Both the position numbers and the translations under genes were made by a program. A stretch of DNA of 64,000 nucleotides from Chromera velia (Eukaryota > Sar > Chromeraceae): assembly GCA_018398765.1 (NCBI GenBank), contig JAHBMJ010005845.1:62001-126000 (forward strand), read 5' to 3'. Positions 21,019 through 33,504 of the stretch are shown here, in pieces (the stretch's first letter is position 1; the number at the start of each line of letters is the position of its first letter). The notes beneath the pieces are model-generated. The model worked only from the letters and a program-made list of their open reading frames with translations, was not told the origin of the DNA and ran no database searches.

Positions 21019-22860
21019 AATTGGGGGTTTTTCCCTCCGTGTCCCTGGAGGTTTTCCCCTGAGGCACTGCGAAAGGAAAGAGAAAGAAGAAATGCAAAGA
21101 GATGAGGAAACGGAGGGGCACCAAGTCGCTGCGTAGCACCAAGAATTCGGTGACTGTTTCTTCCAAGTGCCAAATCGGAAGTTTTTGGTCGGTTATGATA
21201 GTTAAGCAGGCTAGTATGTCATAAAACCGGGCTAGAAATGACTGTCAAACCTTTCCTGGCTCTTGTTCTGGTCAGAAAGGGTAGGAAAGGGAAGGAAGGG
21301 GGAAAACTGACCAAACGGAAATAGGTAGTGGGAAGAGCTAGAAAAGGGAAGGAAAAGTTAGGTTTTCTCCCTCACTGTTTGAAAGAGGAAGTTTTTTCTT
21401 GGCTGCAGACTACTGTAAACCGCCGTGATTGACAAAGCGGTCACCGTGGTCTACACAGCATGTCAGTGGTAGGGTTAGGGTATGGGTGAGGTGGGAGGGA
21501 ATGAGATGCAAAGCAGGAACCGCTGACATGCTGAGAGGGTTGGGAAAGGAGGAACCACTGGCAGGCTTGGGACCGTAATTAATAGTGCCAAGCAGCAGGT
21601 CTGATGAAGAAAAAGAAAAAACAGGAAGAGAAAGGAAAAGATGGGGAAGAGAGAGATACAAAAGAAAAGGAAAGGGTAACGATAGTCTGCCGATAGATGG
21701 GGGGGTGGGGGTGGTCTATAGTGCCACGGCGACTAGTGGAACACCAGACTCAGTCGAATGGTTAGTCCAGGGCTAGACATGGTATACAACAGCCGGCTGA
21801 GAGGGGAGAGGCGGGAGAGACCTCGAACATGACAGCTGCACCGTCTCAGGCTCTCAGGTTATGAAGCAGGATGGGCTTCAAGGCAGTGATAGTCAGATGG
21901 AACTGTTATATTGAAGAGGCAGGGATGAGGGGGAAAGGTGTATTTAGGGAAGTAGATTTGACATCCTACATAACTGAAGTTTTTCTAGACTGCTCCAGTG
22001 GAAGGGGGAGCAGATATGCAGATGAGGTATAGGACTGACTCCGGAGGAGTATATCCCAGTGGATAGCCATAACCCCATGGTGGACGAAAGTTTACCGAAA
22101 CTAAGACCAAGACTGAGTGGTTGATGATTAAAGGTTTTTTCATGCATGCCGCGTCCCCATATATGAGAGGCGGATCTAACGTAGTTTGTCAATTTGTTCT
22201 ATCATAAAATTACCAGCAACAAAAATAGGCGCAACTTCGATCACTTTGATACAGCTGATCAATCGCGGCTTCAGAACAGATTGGACAATCAAAAGAGAGA
22301 GAAAAGAGACAGAGGGAATGCAGGGCAGAACCTTCGAGACACTTCAGTTCTTTCATTGAAAAAAGGCTACCCTTTTAATCAGAAAGACCTTAATTATTGC
22401 TTGACAAAACCCTCAATCATCTTTGGTTTATTTAGGATAATACACAAATCTCAAGTTTTCATTCAGACTAATTCAGACTAATTTAGACCTCCACTCTCTA
22501 GTTCACTCTCCTAAATGGCCAAGTTCATACGCTTTGTGGTTTGGTCGATGGGCAAATTTATATTTCTATCCTTTTAGACTAAATCTTAGGATGCAGGATG
22601 CAAACATTCGAGCATACAATGCATTTTTTCATTTGGGGTGCGGTTCCATCTCTGTCTCTCTCTATCTTTCTCCCATGCTCCGTGTCATCAGTTATCATCA
22701 GTTTTGTCCAGAGTAATCCAGAGAAAAGTACAGAAAAGTACTTATATTCCCAAGAGAATGTCAACCATAGAATGTTAACCCTAGAGTGTTGCAAGGCAGC
22801 CAGCTAGCTGTGTTTAGCTGTGTTGCAATCTAGTGTAGAGAAATGGAAGGACAAAAATAT
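19729..22860. other. low-complexity and AT-rich region without a recognised gene
   Basis: Begins with the 5' flank of the carrier. It then holds long pyrimidine microsatellites (listed separately) and unique sequence of mixed composition (21100-22860) with no convincing coding frame or splice-linked exons. Confidence 0.5.
20160..21018. repeat. polypyrimidine microsatellite cluster (CT, CTTT)
   Basis: Several CTTT/TTTC runs and CT runs (notably 20375-20440, 20590-20940 and 20945-21018) make one strand almost pure pyrimidine. The long Phe/Leu/Ser and Lys/Arg/Glu frames on either strand are artefacts. Confidence 0.9.
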
Positions 22861-23002
22861 GAAAATGGGACTATGGTGACTCAAATACTAATTCTAACTC
22901 CAAATGATGTTAAATTTATTCAAATTTGTTCAAACTGTTTCTGTTTTCAAAAAAAAAATGGAGTCGCGGAATTAGTGTTGGAGTCTGAATGGTCCCGTTT
23001 TC
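22861..23002. mobile_element. 142-bp MITE
   Basis: The first ~45 bp (GAAAATGGGACTATGG onward) and the last ~44 bp form an inverted repeat that shares GAAAAYGGGACYA, GACTC and ACTAATTC. The interior is AT-rich with no frame. No clear target duplication was found. A second copy of the left end starts at 25631, so the family is dispersed. Confidence 0.6.
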
Positions 23003-25285
23003 TTATAAAAGTACAGTGAACATGCTAGGAACAGATCCTAAATGCTTTCCCCCATCAGTAAAAATTATAAGTGCATGCTAAAGTTCTAGAACCGTAACAT
23101 ATGATACATCTGATTCACTGACGTGATTAAAAACAACCTCTTAAAAGTTAGGCTAAAACAGTTAATATTAAACCCTCAGAAATACAGCAGAGGGAAGAGA
23201 GACTACAAAGGCAATGAATGTAAACACAGCAAAGCGTGGATGCATATGTAGTGCATATCGTGAAGTGAAAAGACACAGAGGCTAGAAGAGATGCAAAGAG
23301 TCTGACTATTCATTGTAACAGACACGTAAATTTCAGAACCGATATGCACACACTTCACATACCTCCACAGTAGCCTCCACATCTTATTTTTAACTCAAAA
23401 AAAGCTTGTTACAACTTAGAAAGCGAGGCATACAGAGTAAAAGAATCCAATGGCACACTCGCGCTACACACACTCATGAACCATTGGTTCACATTTTAGT
23501 TATGAGCTGCCAAAAATTCATTTATAGGCAAAAAGTCTTCTTCTGAGGGGCGAAAACCCCCCTAAAACCATGTTAAAACCCCCTTTAAAAACCACAAAAT
23601 TCACTTTTTAAAGAAGCTCTGCCAAAAATTCAGGAGTGCGTGCAGTGCGGGCATGCTAAGCATGTAGTATTGTGGTAAGCGCCATTGTGAACATGCGATG
23701 ATCTTTGATGCATATAGGGGGATGCAGCATACATTACAAGGAGAAACAAATTTTTTTAACTGGCTGAGGAACCCATTGAAGAAGAAGTAGGAGAAAGGAA
23801 AAGGAAGACCACAACGCTCAACTATAGATAGGCAGAGTTGACCACGCGAACACACGGAGAATGAAAGGCATTAATTTTTGTTCACCGTAGAGTAGTATAA
23901 GCTAGGCGCGGCGGCCTAGTCCGAGGGGCTTACACTTGCAACAGATTGGCTATAATAGACGGACAGGACCTATGCCTAGGCAAGATGCATACTGGCCCGA
24001 TAAAGGACCAGAGAGACACTAAAGAGAATTATAAAAACCTCAATCATCTTTGATGCATGGAGACGGCCTGAGGAGATGGTAATAATAACTAGCTGGTTGA
24101 GTTAGCCAAAGACCTCTTGGACAAAAAAAATCTACAGCGACTTCCGATGCACAGTTTAGTAAAAGAAACGACTGATATATATGCTAGCAATCTTGTGCCC
24201 TGTTTTTTTTGACACGTTTCTCAGTCACCAATTGATCCCACTCAATTAATGCTAAAATGGTTTCGTTTGGAATTTGCATGCCGGCTAGGCATGCCGGGGG
24301 CGAGTGGGGTGCTTTTTGCTCCCCTTTTTACATAGGAGACCGGCAGCTTTCCACAAAAAACTCGTTCTCATAATTGGTGACAATGTATTTATACCAAGCT
24401 TGCAGGAACTTCCCACGACAATACTCTTTTCCGGGCTCCTACGCGAGACAGCCGAGGATCGAGAAGACAACCAATTTGAAAATTTCTCAGGTTAGCTTCC
24501 TTCCAAGAACTCCTCTTATTCTGCAGCGTCTGTTTAGCAATGCACTGCTTTTGCTATGTGCATGCATGGCTCGTCAACCATCGTCTACTGTTCTGTGTTT
24601 TCCAGAGCATTTGAATGAAATGTGCTAAGAGAAGTGGGCTCCTTACTTGAATAAACTTTTTTGCTTTCCTTTTCCCTTGTTATGGTTGTTGTGCACTGCA
24701 GAGGGTTGGAGAGAGAAGATCCTTCACAAGTGCGTCAAGACAGCCGAGGGGTACATAACCTCGGAAGGCTTCATGTCAGAAGAGCGGGATGTAGGCGCAG
24801 GCAGAGAAGATACGAGCAGAAGGAACGAGAAAACATCTCGTGGTTGTTCTCTCACTGAAGGGTAACGGCATCATCGATGCTCTCGCAGACAGATATGGCA
24901 TCAACTTGTCTTTCAACCCATTTTTTATGTTCTCATTGCTCAAATGTCATGCCCCTATTCCTTTTCAATTATGCTTAGCCCATCTGAATATGTGTCTTTC
25001 TACATGCTGCTGACGTATCATCTTCTCTTGGTTCCTTTTTTTGTGTGTCTGTCTCTCTGTTTTTCAGCTTGCCTGCTTGCTTGCCTGTCTTTCCGCCCTG
25101 CTCTTCTTCGGTCCCGAACTAGGTCTCAAGAGATGTAAATGCGCGAACGTTTCCCCCCCTCTTTCTCTTTTTCTCTCTTGCTCCCCCTCCTTGTCATCTG
25201 TGTCAGCCAAGTGCCTGCCTATGTGTCCATAGAGGGGTGCGTTGGTGCGCTGGTTGACCGGGCTGCGGAAGGAAACCTGACATAC
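23003..25285. other. AT-rich region with two possible exons
   Basis: Mostly noncoding AT-rich DNA. A plus-strand frame 24304-24489 ends at a GTTAGC donor-like site. A second frame starts after CTGCAG at about 24703, joins in the same phase and runs to a TAA near 24865. The joined frame has no ATG in its first part, so if real it continues upstream. No family is recognised. Confidence 0.3.
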
Positions 25286-25554
25286 AAGACAAATCTATCC
25301 CGAACGGTCTCCAACAGTAAAACCGTCTCCAAAATAACCATACGTCTCAAGCTTTTTTAGGCAGTAAACAATATTTAAAAGCTTAAAACAAAGAGTTTTA
25401 AGCGATTAAACAGTACGATTTCCTGTTTTTAAATTAATTGGGTTTAGTGAGAGAAAAAAATATATTGTATTTGACCGCGCGGCGTGCGTGTTTCGTGCGT
25501 CAACGCACGTGCCTGTCATGCATGCAATTAAGGTGGCGGCGGGGAGCACCGGAA

Positions 25555-25610
25555 TTAAGGCGGCTTTGCTGAGGAGCTTGGGTTGCTTTCGCCATTCTTC
25601 CGGTGAGTCT
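25555..25610 (+). repeat. partial duplicate of a nearby exon with its donor site
   Basis: GGGTTGCTTTCGCCATTC and the following GTGAGT donor match 26646-26674 closely, as do about 20 bases upstream. It looks like a duplicated fragment of the exon at 26609-26667. Confidence 0.55.
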
Positions 25611-26268
25611 GCAGTTCTGTGAGTCCATGTGAAAACGGGACTAGACCGACTCCAACACTAATTCTAACTCCAAAATTTTTCAAAATCGTTTAAGTGTATC
25701 TTTAGCGATTCTTTTGTTGTTTTTAAAGGTTTTAAATTAGAGCCCGGAGTATATGAGAGTGAAGATTGGAAGTGTTGTAGCATAGTGGCAGGCCGGGCCG
25801 GCAGGTCTGCATGCATGCCGCGCGTGGCATGCAGTGCCGCGCCGTACGTACGTGCGTCTGTGCCGCGGCCTGCCCCAACCGGCCCGCGCGGGCTGCCACG
25901 CTTGACTGACGCACGCATCCCAATCCGAATATTCGGCTGTACAATAGAAATCCAATTATATGCTTTTGCAGGCCGAGGCATCTGTCAAAAAGCAAGGAAG
26001 AAATTAAAAGATCCCACTTCATTTCTTTCAGTTATAGCTCCACGTTGCTATGCAGATTTTCTGTAGAGTGCAGTTGTTGTGGGCCTGTCGCTGGGGATCG
26101 TGCGCCGGTGCTGTAGTGTGGCTGCACTTTTGAGGTGGGCTGAGCTTTGCCGTCTCCTTTTAAACAACACTTTGTATGGGCAAGGGGTTTTAATTGTTAC
26201 GTCAGAAAGAGCTGGGTTGATGCATCTGTTTACCCTTTTTCCTTCCTCTTCATACGGTATGGATGCAG

Positions 26269-27116
26269 GAGTTTGGAGCTCTCGCTTGCCTCTGGTATGG
26301 GGAAAGAGTTACGTTTGTCTCGTCTCTTTGGTCAGTTAGGAGTTGGGCATCTCTGGGTACAACGCGGCTTCAGTTGGTCAACTCATGTCAGGGAATGATC
26401 CACGTGGGTTCCTCTATTCACCTATCCTTCTTTTCACTCTGGCTGCGTGGATGCAGGTTTGGTACTCCCTCGCATGCTCTCCGGTAAGTTTATCAGGCTG
26501 AGCTTGTTTGTCTCACTACTTGCAAGCCGTTCCATCAGGTCAGAGCATGATGCACCTCAGACCCTCCCATGCAACTTCATCCTTTTCTTGTTCGGTGGTT
26601 GTACACAGGATCTGGAACCACCTTTTGCCTTTGCTGAGGCGCTGGGGTTGCTTTCGCCATTCTTCTGGTGAGTTTGCAGTTCCGTTTCTCTGTGTGGGTC
26701 AGTGCATGATGCACTGTTGAGCAGATGTTTACCTTGAACCGTCGTTTTTGGCTTTGTTTCCTCTTGGGGATGTGATTGAATGCAGGTTTCGTTCCTTTGA
26801 TCGTACTGAAGAGCAGCACTTGGGGCTCCGTCACGGTGTGACGACCATCTCTCTGGGTCAGTGGTTTGTTTTCATTCGGTCCCTGTCAGTCGTATCGTTT
26901 TGCATCCGTGCCTGTCAGTGAAAATTAGTTAAAGATAGTTAAAGGCATCCAGTAGGTACGGTCCAGAAAGAAAGAAAAGAACTTATGGCAACCTGGGAAG
27001 AGGCAATGGGAGGAGGGGAAGGATGCTTATCCTTACTTTCCGTTTGTCTCCCTTTGAATGTACTGCTTGTCTGCCTGTATTCAGGTCTGCTTTTTATCTT
27101 TGAGACTGCATACTAG
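26269..27116 (+). CDS. possible micro-exon gene (3' part), unknown protein
   Basis: Five short stretches each sit between an AG acceptor (TGCAG for three, CAG for two) and a GT donor: 26269-26294, 26457-26483, 26609-26667, 26786-26835 and a terminal 27085-27116. Joined, they keep one open frame of about 64 codons ending at TAG (27114-27116). The third exon would encode DLEPPFAFAEALGLLSPFF. A sixth upstream exon at 26074-26107 also fits the phase. No ATG or family is identified. It is supported only by splice signals and phase and could be a pseudogene fragment carried by the surrounding element. Confidence 0.3.
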
Positions 27117-27239
27117 CACCAGCCCCGGCCCCGATGTATGGATCCTGGCGAAGACAGAAGGTAGAAGAGGGGGTAAAGAAGTGAGAAGGAGAGCCTCAGG
27201 GCAGATCAAGAGAGTGAGCAGACCGGAGCGCTGGCGGGG

Positions 27240-27610
27240 CTGGGGGGACGTCCATCGACGGAGGTGGGGGCAAGGACGGGGATAAGGGTGGGGGCCGGGC
27301 CCGGGGCCGGGCCATGCCGCGGCTTAGGCCAGGGCCGGCGGCATCATAAGGAGAAATTAGAGGGAGCAGAGAGACGCCAGCTGGAGGGAGCGGTGAGACG
27401 TTTGGGCCAAGTAAATGAACGTCCGCGACTGGCAAAGGAAGCCGGGGGCGATCGGGGCCTAGCCTGGCCCGGGCCGGCGGCATCACAAGGGAGTAGGGCC
27501 AGGGCCGGCGGCGTCACAAGTGGCCGGGGTGGCCGGTGCCCGCCGGGAAGGACACAGACAATCTGGAGACTCGGAGAGGTCGGTGGGAGAAATTGGTGGG
27601 GAGTTAAGGC
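27240..27610. other. GC-rich segment with GGGCCGGCGGC repeats
   Basis: A short GC-rich island with several copies of GGGCCGGCGGC-like units in otherwise AT-rich DNA. No supported gene. Confidence 0.5.
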
Positions 27611-27730
27611 ATAAAAAGTGGATTGCCTAGCTTCGTAAAGGGTGCCGGTGGAAGCTGCACTGTTCTTTTAGACCTATTTCACACTTTGTGTTCCGCCTCT
27701 CCCTCTCGGATTATGTGAAAAAAATATTTG

Positions 27731-28320
27731 ACGAGGGAGAATTCAGGGCTGAATTCTCCCTCGATGAGTATCTGAAAAAAATTTTTTGGAGGGAGAATTT
27801 TTTTTGGTGTTTTTTCTGGCTTCTTTTACCGAAATAAGTCATCTTTTTTTTGCTCCCTCGACAAAGATTTTTTTTGATTGTCACCGAGGGAGAATTCAGG
27901 GCTGAATTCTCCCTCTCCGGGTATGTCAAGGAAATATTGTCCGAGGGAGAATTTAGCCCTGAATTCTCCCTCGGTCAAAATGCGAAGGATTTTTTTTTCC
28001 TTTATACCATAGAAAAGAGATGTACTTTGGATGAAAGGTGTTTAGGACAGCATTCATCTTGATTGAAATCGTGCTAACTGCTCTCTTTCTCTGCTGGCAG
28101 CTCTCAATGTGCAGCACTTTGAGCCGTTTCACCCGAGGGAGAATTTAGGCCTGAATTCTCCCTCGGTGAAAATACGAAGGATTTTTTTTTCTTTCGCATC
28201 ATAGAAAAGACATATTTTTTGGACAAAAGGTATTCGGGACAGCATTCATCTTGTATGGATTCATGCTACATGTTCTTTTTCTGTTCTTAATCTGCACTAT
28301 TGTGGGCCGTTTTGGGTTAG
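27731..28320. repeat. four ~32-bp hairpin palindromes within a ~190-bp tandem repeat
   Basis: Near-perfect palindromes of the form GAGGGAGAATTC...GAATTCTCCCTC occur at about 27734-27765, 27887-27916, 27943-27974 and 28133-28165. The last two each head a unit of about 190 bp that also shares GAAGGATTTTTTTTT, ATAGAAAAGA and GGACAGCATTCATCTTG. A half-copy lies near 27800. Confidence 0.8.
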
Positions 28321-28729
28321 GCACCAGGGTTGCGCCTTGCGCGCCTCGTGTTCTCTGCTTGTGCACATTCAGAAAAAAGCAGCTATATTATTGTAAAACC
28401 TTTTGAATTCATTTTCTAAGGCTTTAATTCTTCTTCCATCTGCCTGTTTCTGTGCTTGATACATCTATAGACTCTTTTTCATATGTGTGTCTTCTGAATA
28501 TGAATGCAGTTAAGTCCACTTCGAGGTATGTGGAGGGACCACCCCTGACAGCCCCTCTAGAAGGTAGGTTCAGAGCTCGTCCTTTGTGTCAGTAGGTTAT
28601 ACTTAGTCTGCCAGCCTCTAGAGCTCTAGGCTGCCTTTTTGTTGACCATTTTGATTTCTTTTTTGAGTCTTTCTCCATCTCTGCACGTGTGTGTATCTAG
28701 GTGTGTACAACGCTAGGTGCAGCGTGTGT

Positions 28730-28734
28730 GACAC

Positions 28735-28777
<43 letters not shown>

Positions 28778-28889
28778 GTGTGTATGTGTGTGTGTNNNNN
28801 NNNNNNNNNNNNNNNNNNNNNNNNNNNNNNNNNNNNNNNNNNNNNNNNNNNNTGTGTGTGTGTGTGTGTGTGTGTATGTGTGTGTGTGT

Positions 28890-28910
<21 letters not shown>
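28730..28910. repeat. (TG)n microsatellite with internal assembly gap
   Basis: TG/TATG repeats interrupted by 57 undetermined bases (28796-28852), so the true repeat length is unknown. Confidence 0.9.
28796..28852. other. assembly gap (57 N)
   Basis: The gap lies inside the TG microsatellite. Confidence 0.99.
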
Positions 28911-29688
<778 letters not shown>

Positions 29689-30511
29689 TGTATCTGCGCG
29701 CACTGGCAGATCCACATGCACACAGATCTTTACTGACAGGTTACGTACACTGAAAGCCAATATAAAAATGTTGATCATTGTTTTGGCGGCATTAAAAAAT
29801 TATTATCTGAGTCGAACAACTTCGTTGTCTGGTTGTTGCGGTGTTACGCTGAAATAGTGCCTTCAGCTCATAGCCAATATTATGAGCGTTCTGCTCATGA
29901 TTTATATTTAGACAGTCTAGTACACAGTATATATATATATATCAACATATTAATAACATTAATTGTGATACTTGTAAAAACTCTACACTATGTTTTATAT
30001 ATTTTCAATCTTTCTGTTAAAACCTTAAGATTTATTGTGAAGAAAATATTTTAAAGAGTTAAAAACTTAAAATCATACATTCAAATTTAAATATATATAT
30101 AGTTATCATAAATCAAATTTTTATATAATTTTCTTACTAATTAGGATTTAAAAAACACTTAATTGCACTCTCAAACCGTTTAAAACTCTTTGTTTTAAGT
30201 TTTTAATCATTGTTTAGTACCTAGAAATGTTTGATAGATATGGTAATTTTGGAGACCGTTTTGATGTTGGAGACCGTTTGGGATAGATTTGTCTTTACTG
30301 CTGTTAGAGTCCGTCTCCTTTTTGAGAAATTCGTTTTACAGGGCTCGTGCTTTAAGCAGCGGGCTTGCAGTAATTTTCTGAAGTAGACAGACAGAGATAG
30401 TGATGTGCACCTCTCTTTTTCCTTAGCATTTGCCTCTGTCTGTTTATTGAGCCCTCGTGTTCTATTCTCTTTGGGTCAGAGTATATCTTTTCTCTTCATG
30501 CTAGCCACTTC

Positions 30512-30865
30512 TTGTTTGCGAAAGTGTCTGCAACTGTGGCAACACTCCAACGAGCCTGTGGATGTGCCTTAGAGACATTCATCAACAATGCTGAGGGCTG
30601 CTACAAACAGCTCGTCCTCGCTGCCAAGAATTGTCTGTCTCTTCTGTCTCAAGGCCGCCTTGTCTCGAAAAAACAGAAACGTCGGAGGAAAAAAGGGTCG
30701 TATGCAAAGAAGGCTGTCTCTCCATTGACCACTCATCCCCCTGTTGATTCTTCTGCTTGTTTGTCGAAGTCTGCATCAGAGCGCCTACTTTTGCTGGTCC
30801 CTGCCCTTCCGCAACAGTCATCCAACCTTCCTCCCAAAGCGTCCCCACATATCCCCACCCATTGA
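30512..30865 (+). other. open stretch, possible old coding sequence
   Basis: A frame of about 118 codons has no ATG start and contains a very basic patch (KKQKRRRKKG). Sequence of similar Ser/Thr/Pro-rich coding character continues on the far side of the 360-bp MITE (31282-31400), as if the MITE split it. No family is recognised; it may be a decayed gene or retroelement fragment. Confidence 0.25.
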
Positions 30866-30917
30866 ACCGCCAAAGTCTTCCCCACGGGAAATACTCTTAC
30901 CATAACCATACCACGAC

Positions 30918-31277
30918 AGGCCTCTCCAATGGTAAGTAGACTTTAAATTTCCAGACAAGTCGGACTTTTAAAAAACGGTAGAATCACACTCTCAAGTTAA
31001 ATGTTTACTAGTAAAGTTTTTGGACTAGGTTTTCGGATTATAAAATAAATGTTAGACCATTTTAGTATTAATTTTTTTAATATAATTGTTTTTTCATCTA
31101 AATTATATTATCGTCGATTGATTGACCATTAGATTCACCTTTATGTATTTAGTTTCTATTCTTCTTTATCTTGATATTTTCACCCATTATTTCATATAAA
31201 ACGAATTATAGCTATTTAACACCATTTTTTAAAAGTCCAACTTGTCTGGAAAAGTCCACTTACCATTGGAGAGGCCT
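30918..31277. mobile_element. 360-bp MITE with CGAC target duplication
   Basis: Inverted ends AGGCCTCTCCAATGGTAAGT and TCCAGACAAGT-GGACTTTTAAAAAA span about 60 bp at each side, flanked by CGAC (30914-30917 and 31278-31281). The interior is AT-rich without coding potential. A 4-bp duplication with long TIRs does not by itself fix the superfamily. Confidence 0.75.
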
Positions 31278-31590
31278 CGACCATCACCCCCACCTAATGA
31301 TCCATCTACCACTGCCCCAAATGCGCAGAAGGCTAGCGTAAAAGGTAGCAGCATAACCTCGCGTCAATGCTCCACCCAGTCTGTTGATTCTGTCCTCTTC
31401 TGAATTGGTCAACAAACCAATCTCCCAACCACTGAACGTCCCTGCTTCAACATCCCCCAGTATTGCCATGACCCAGACCAAACCGACCTCATTTTGTTTT
31501 GCTTGTTTATCGTACCTGCATGCAGACGCATCGCAAGTGCCTTCAGTAAGGGGCCCATGCTATCAGTGTGGACAACATGAATCGCAGACA

Positions 31591-33309
31591 CTGTCAGGTA
31601 GCCTAGGATAAATATAGCTACATAGTAAACGAAGATACTTCTACTGGCTTTAAGTCCAAGGACTGTCAGAGAGGGCTAGAAGAGAAAAAGAGTTTCAACC
31701 AGTGTGGATCGATCTCAGTGAGGAGCAAGCAGAAACAATTATTCTGCCGTTCAGGGTTGAATCCAGCCATGGCCCCCACACCCGCACACGCGTGAGCAAG
31801 GTGCCTGACCGGGGCATGCTAGAACTGCTAAGTGGGACGCACCACAACCGCGGCACACAACATGCATTTCTTTTCCTTCTTTTTTTTTTTTGTTTCGTGA
31901 ACGGTGGAGGGGGAAGGTAGGGGAAGGAAACCGCTGTGCAAAGAACATGAATAAGTACAGCGGCATGGAAGTACGTGAGCAATACCACTGGAAGTACGTG
32001 AGCACTGCTAAGCAGAACGAAGGTAGCCAGGCGAAAGACACAGGCAGACAATGCATGGCCACGAGGCAAGTTCACTGATGGGCGATAACATAAGAGTATG
32101 GGACTCCCCCTCCATGTGCCCCCCCAAACAAGCAACGAGTGCATATTAACAAGGCGTAGGATATGAACCTCAAACCTAGCCTCAGACTACCCTGGCAGAT
32201 AGAGCTGCAAGTCAGCTTGCCGTTACGCCGCCCCCATACAAAAAGACAAGAAAAAATCAGTTTCTGCCAGCAAAGGACACACAAAAGCATAAACGTAGTC
32301 ATGGAAGAGCACAAAGAAGGGCTGTCAAGGATAATAGCCCACATGAAAACGCGGCAGTAACCGTTCCTAAAGTGAAACGGTGAAGAAAGGCGAAGAGGAT
32401 ATTGATATGGCTTCTTCGCTGTGGAGCTGTCCAAAAAAAAAAGTGTTTGATGGTGATATGACAACGAAACAGGGACAAATGATTATGTGCGGTGCCATTG
32501 ATGAGCACCACCAGGGAGAAACGGTCCATCCGCTCTCTCGCCACTCCATGGAAAGAGGAATTATTTTCCTTCAGCGATGCAGGGCGACATCTGCTCCTTA
32601 ATTGTCATTACCCGGGGCATAAGCAGACCAGAACAGAGGTCAGGGCCAGAACATGGCTAAAAAAGTCCATAATGGTCGTACCGGTCAAAGCGAAGTCGTC
32701 TATAAGTCGTCTTCAGTCACTGTTCCTCCTAACAGCACAAAGAAGCAACGAGACAGAAATGGTTACAAACGAGACGGAAGCGAATCGTGTTTTGAAGAGG
32801 GAATGGGAGACTCACTGGTCCCAGGAACAAAGAAGAGACCATCGATGGTGAAAGTCTTCATGATGGTCAGAAAACCTGCTTGGCCTAGTTCATTTGGACC
32901 ATAAGATACAACGATACGGATATTATACGAAAAAGAGAAGTGTGGCTAGCGTACGAAGTGAAAACTGCGGGAAACCCTGGATCGGAACAGGTCTGCTGAT
33001 ATCTGCTACCATGTTATGTTTAATGGCTAGCAGTCTAGGACAAATATAGCTACATAGTAAATGAAGATACTTCTGCCGGCTTTAAGTCTAAGGACTGTCA
33101 GAGAGGGCTAGAACTTAAAAGCCTAGAAGAGAAAAGGAGTTTCAACCAGTGTGGATTGATCTCAAAGAGGAGTAAGCAGAAACAATTATTCTGCCGTTTA
33201 GGTTTGAATCCAGCCGTGGCCCCCGCGCCCGCGCATGCGTGAGCGAGGTGCCTGACCGGGGCATGCCAGAACCGCTGATTGGGACGCACCACAGCCGCGG
33301 CACACAACA
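31591..33309 (-). mobile_element. small non-autonomous LTR retrotransposon (TRIM-like)
   Basis: Direct repeats 33012-33309 (5' LTR on the minus strand, about 298 bp) and 31591-31862 (3' LTR, about 272 bp) enclose about 1.15 kb. On the minus strand TGGTAGCAGAT follows the 5' LTR directly (33011-33001), matching the start of an initiator-Met tRNA primer-binding site. An A/G tract (about 31866-31890) precedes the 3' LTR as a polypurine tract. Both LTRs begin TGTTGTGTGCCGCGG, the same 15 bases as copia element A. The interior has no gag or pol motif. The outer end of the 3' LTR is approximate and no clear target duplication was found. Confidence 0.75.
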
Positions 33310-33329
33310 GTGACCTATAGAACGTAGTA

Positions 33330-33380
33330 TAGAACACTGTCGCCGTTTTATCTTTTATAGAGGTCGCCCCCATCCATCAT
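33330..33380. repeat. dispersed repeat, inverted copy at about 45140-45184
   Basis: CACTGTCGCCGTTTT followed by TAGAGGTCGCCCCCAT occurs here and, as the reverse complement, near 45140-45184. This points to a dispersed repeat family adjoining the TRIM-like element. Confidence 0.6.
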
Positions 33381-33504
33381 TTAAGAATCTGCCTTGCATC
33401 ATACATATAAGTTATATGTTGTGACCTGCCGAACGCTATACGCCTAGCATGAGCAGATGGCAATGACGTATGATGATGATGAGTCAGCAAACCGTGACAC
33501 TTAA

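Noticed and set aside
21466-21490. GGTTAGGGT-like string resembling telomere repeat
   Set aside because: Only one to two units; not an interstitial telomere array.
31750-31775. GGTTGAATCCAGCC in the TRIM LTR, tRNA-like
   Set aside because: No matching acceptor or anticodon arms; it is part of the LTR, and the similar string recurs in the other LTR.
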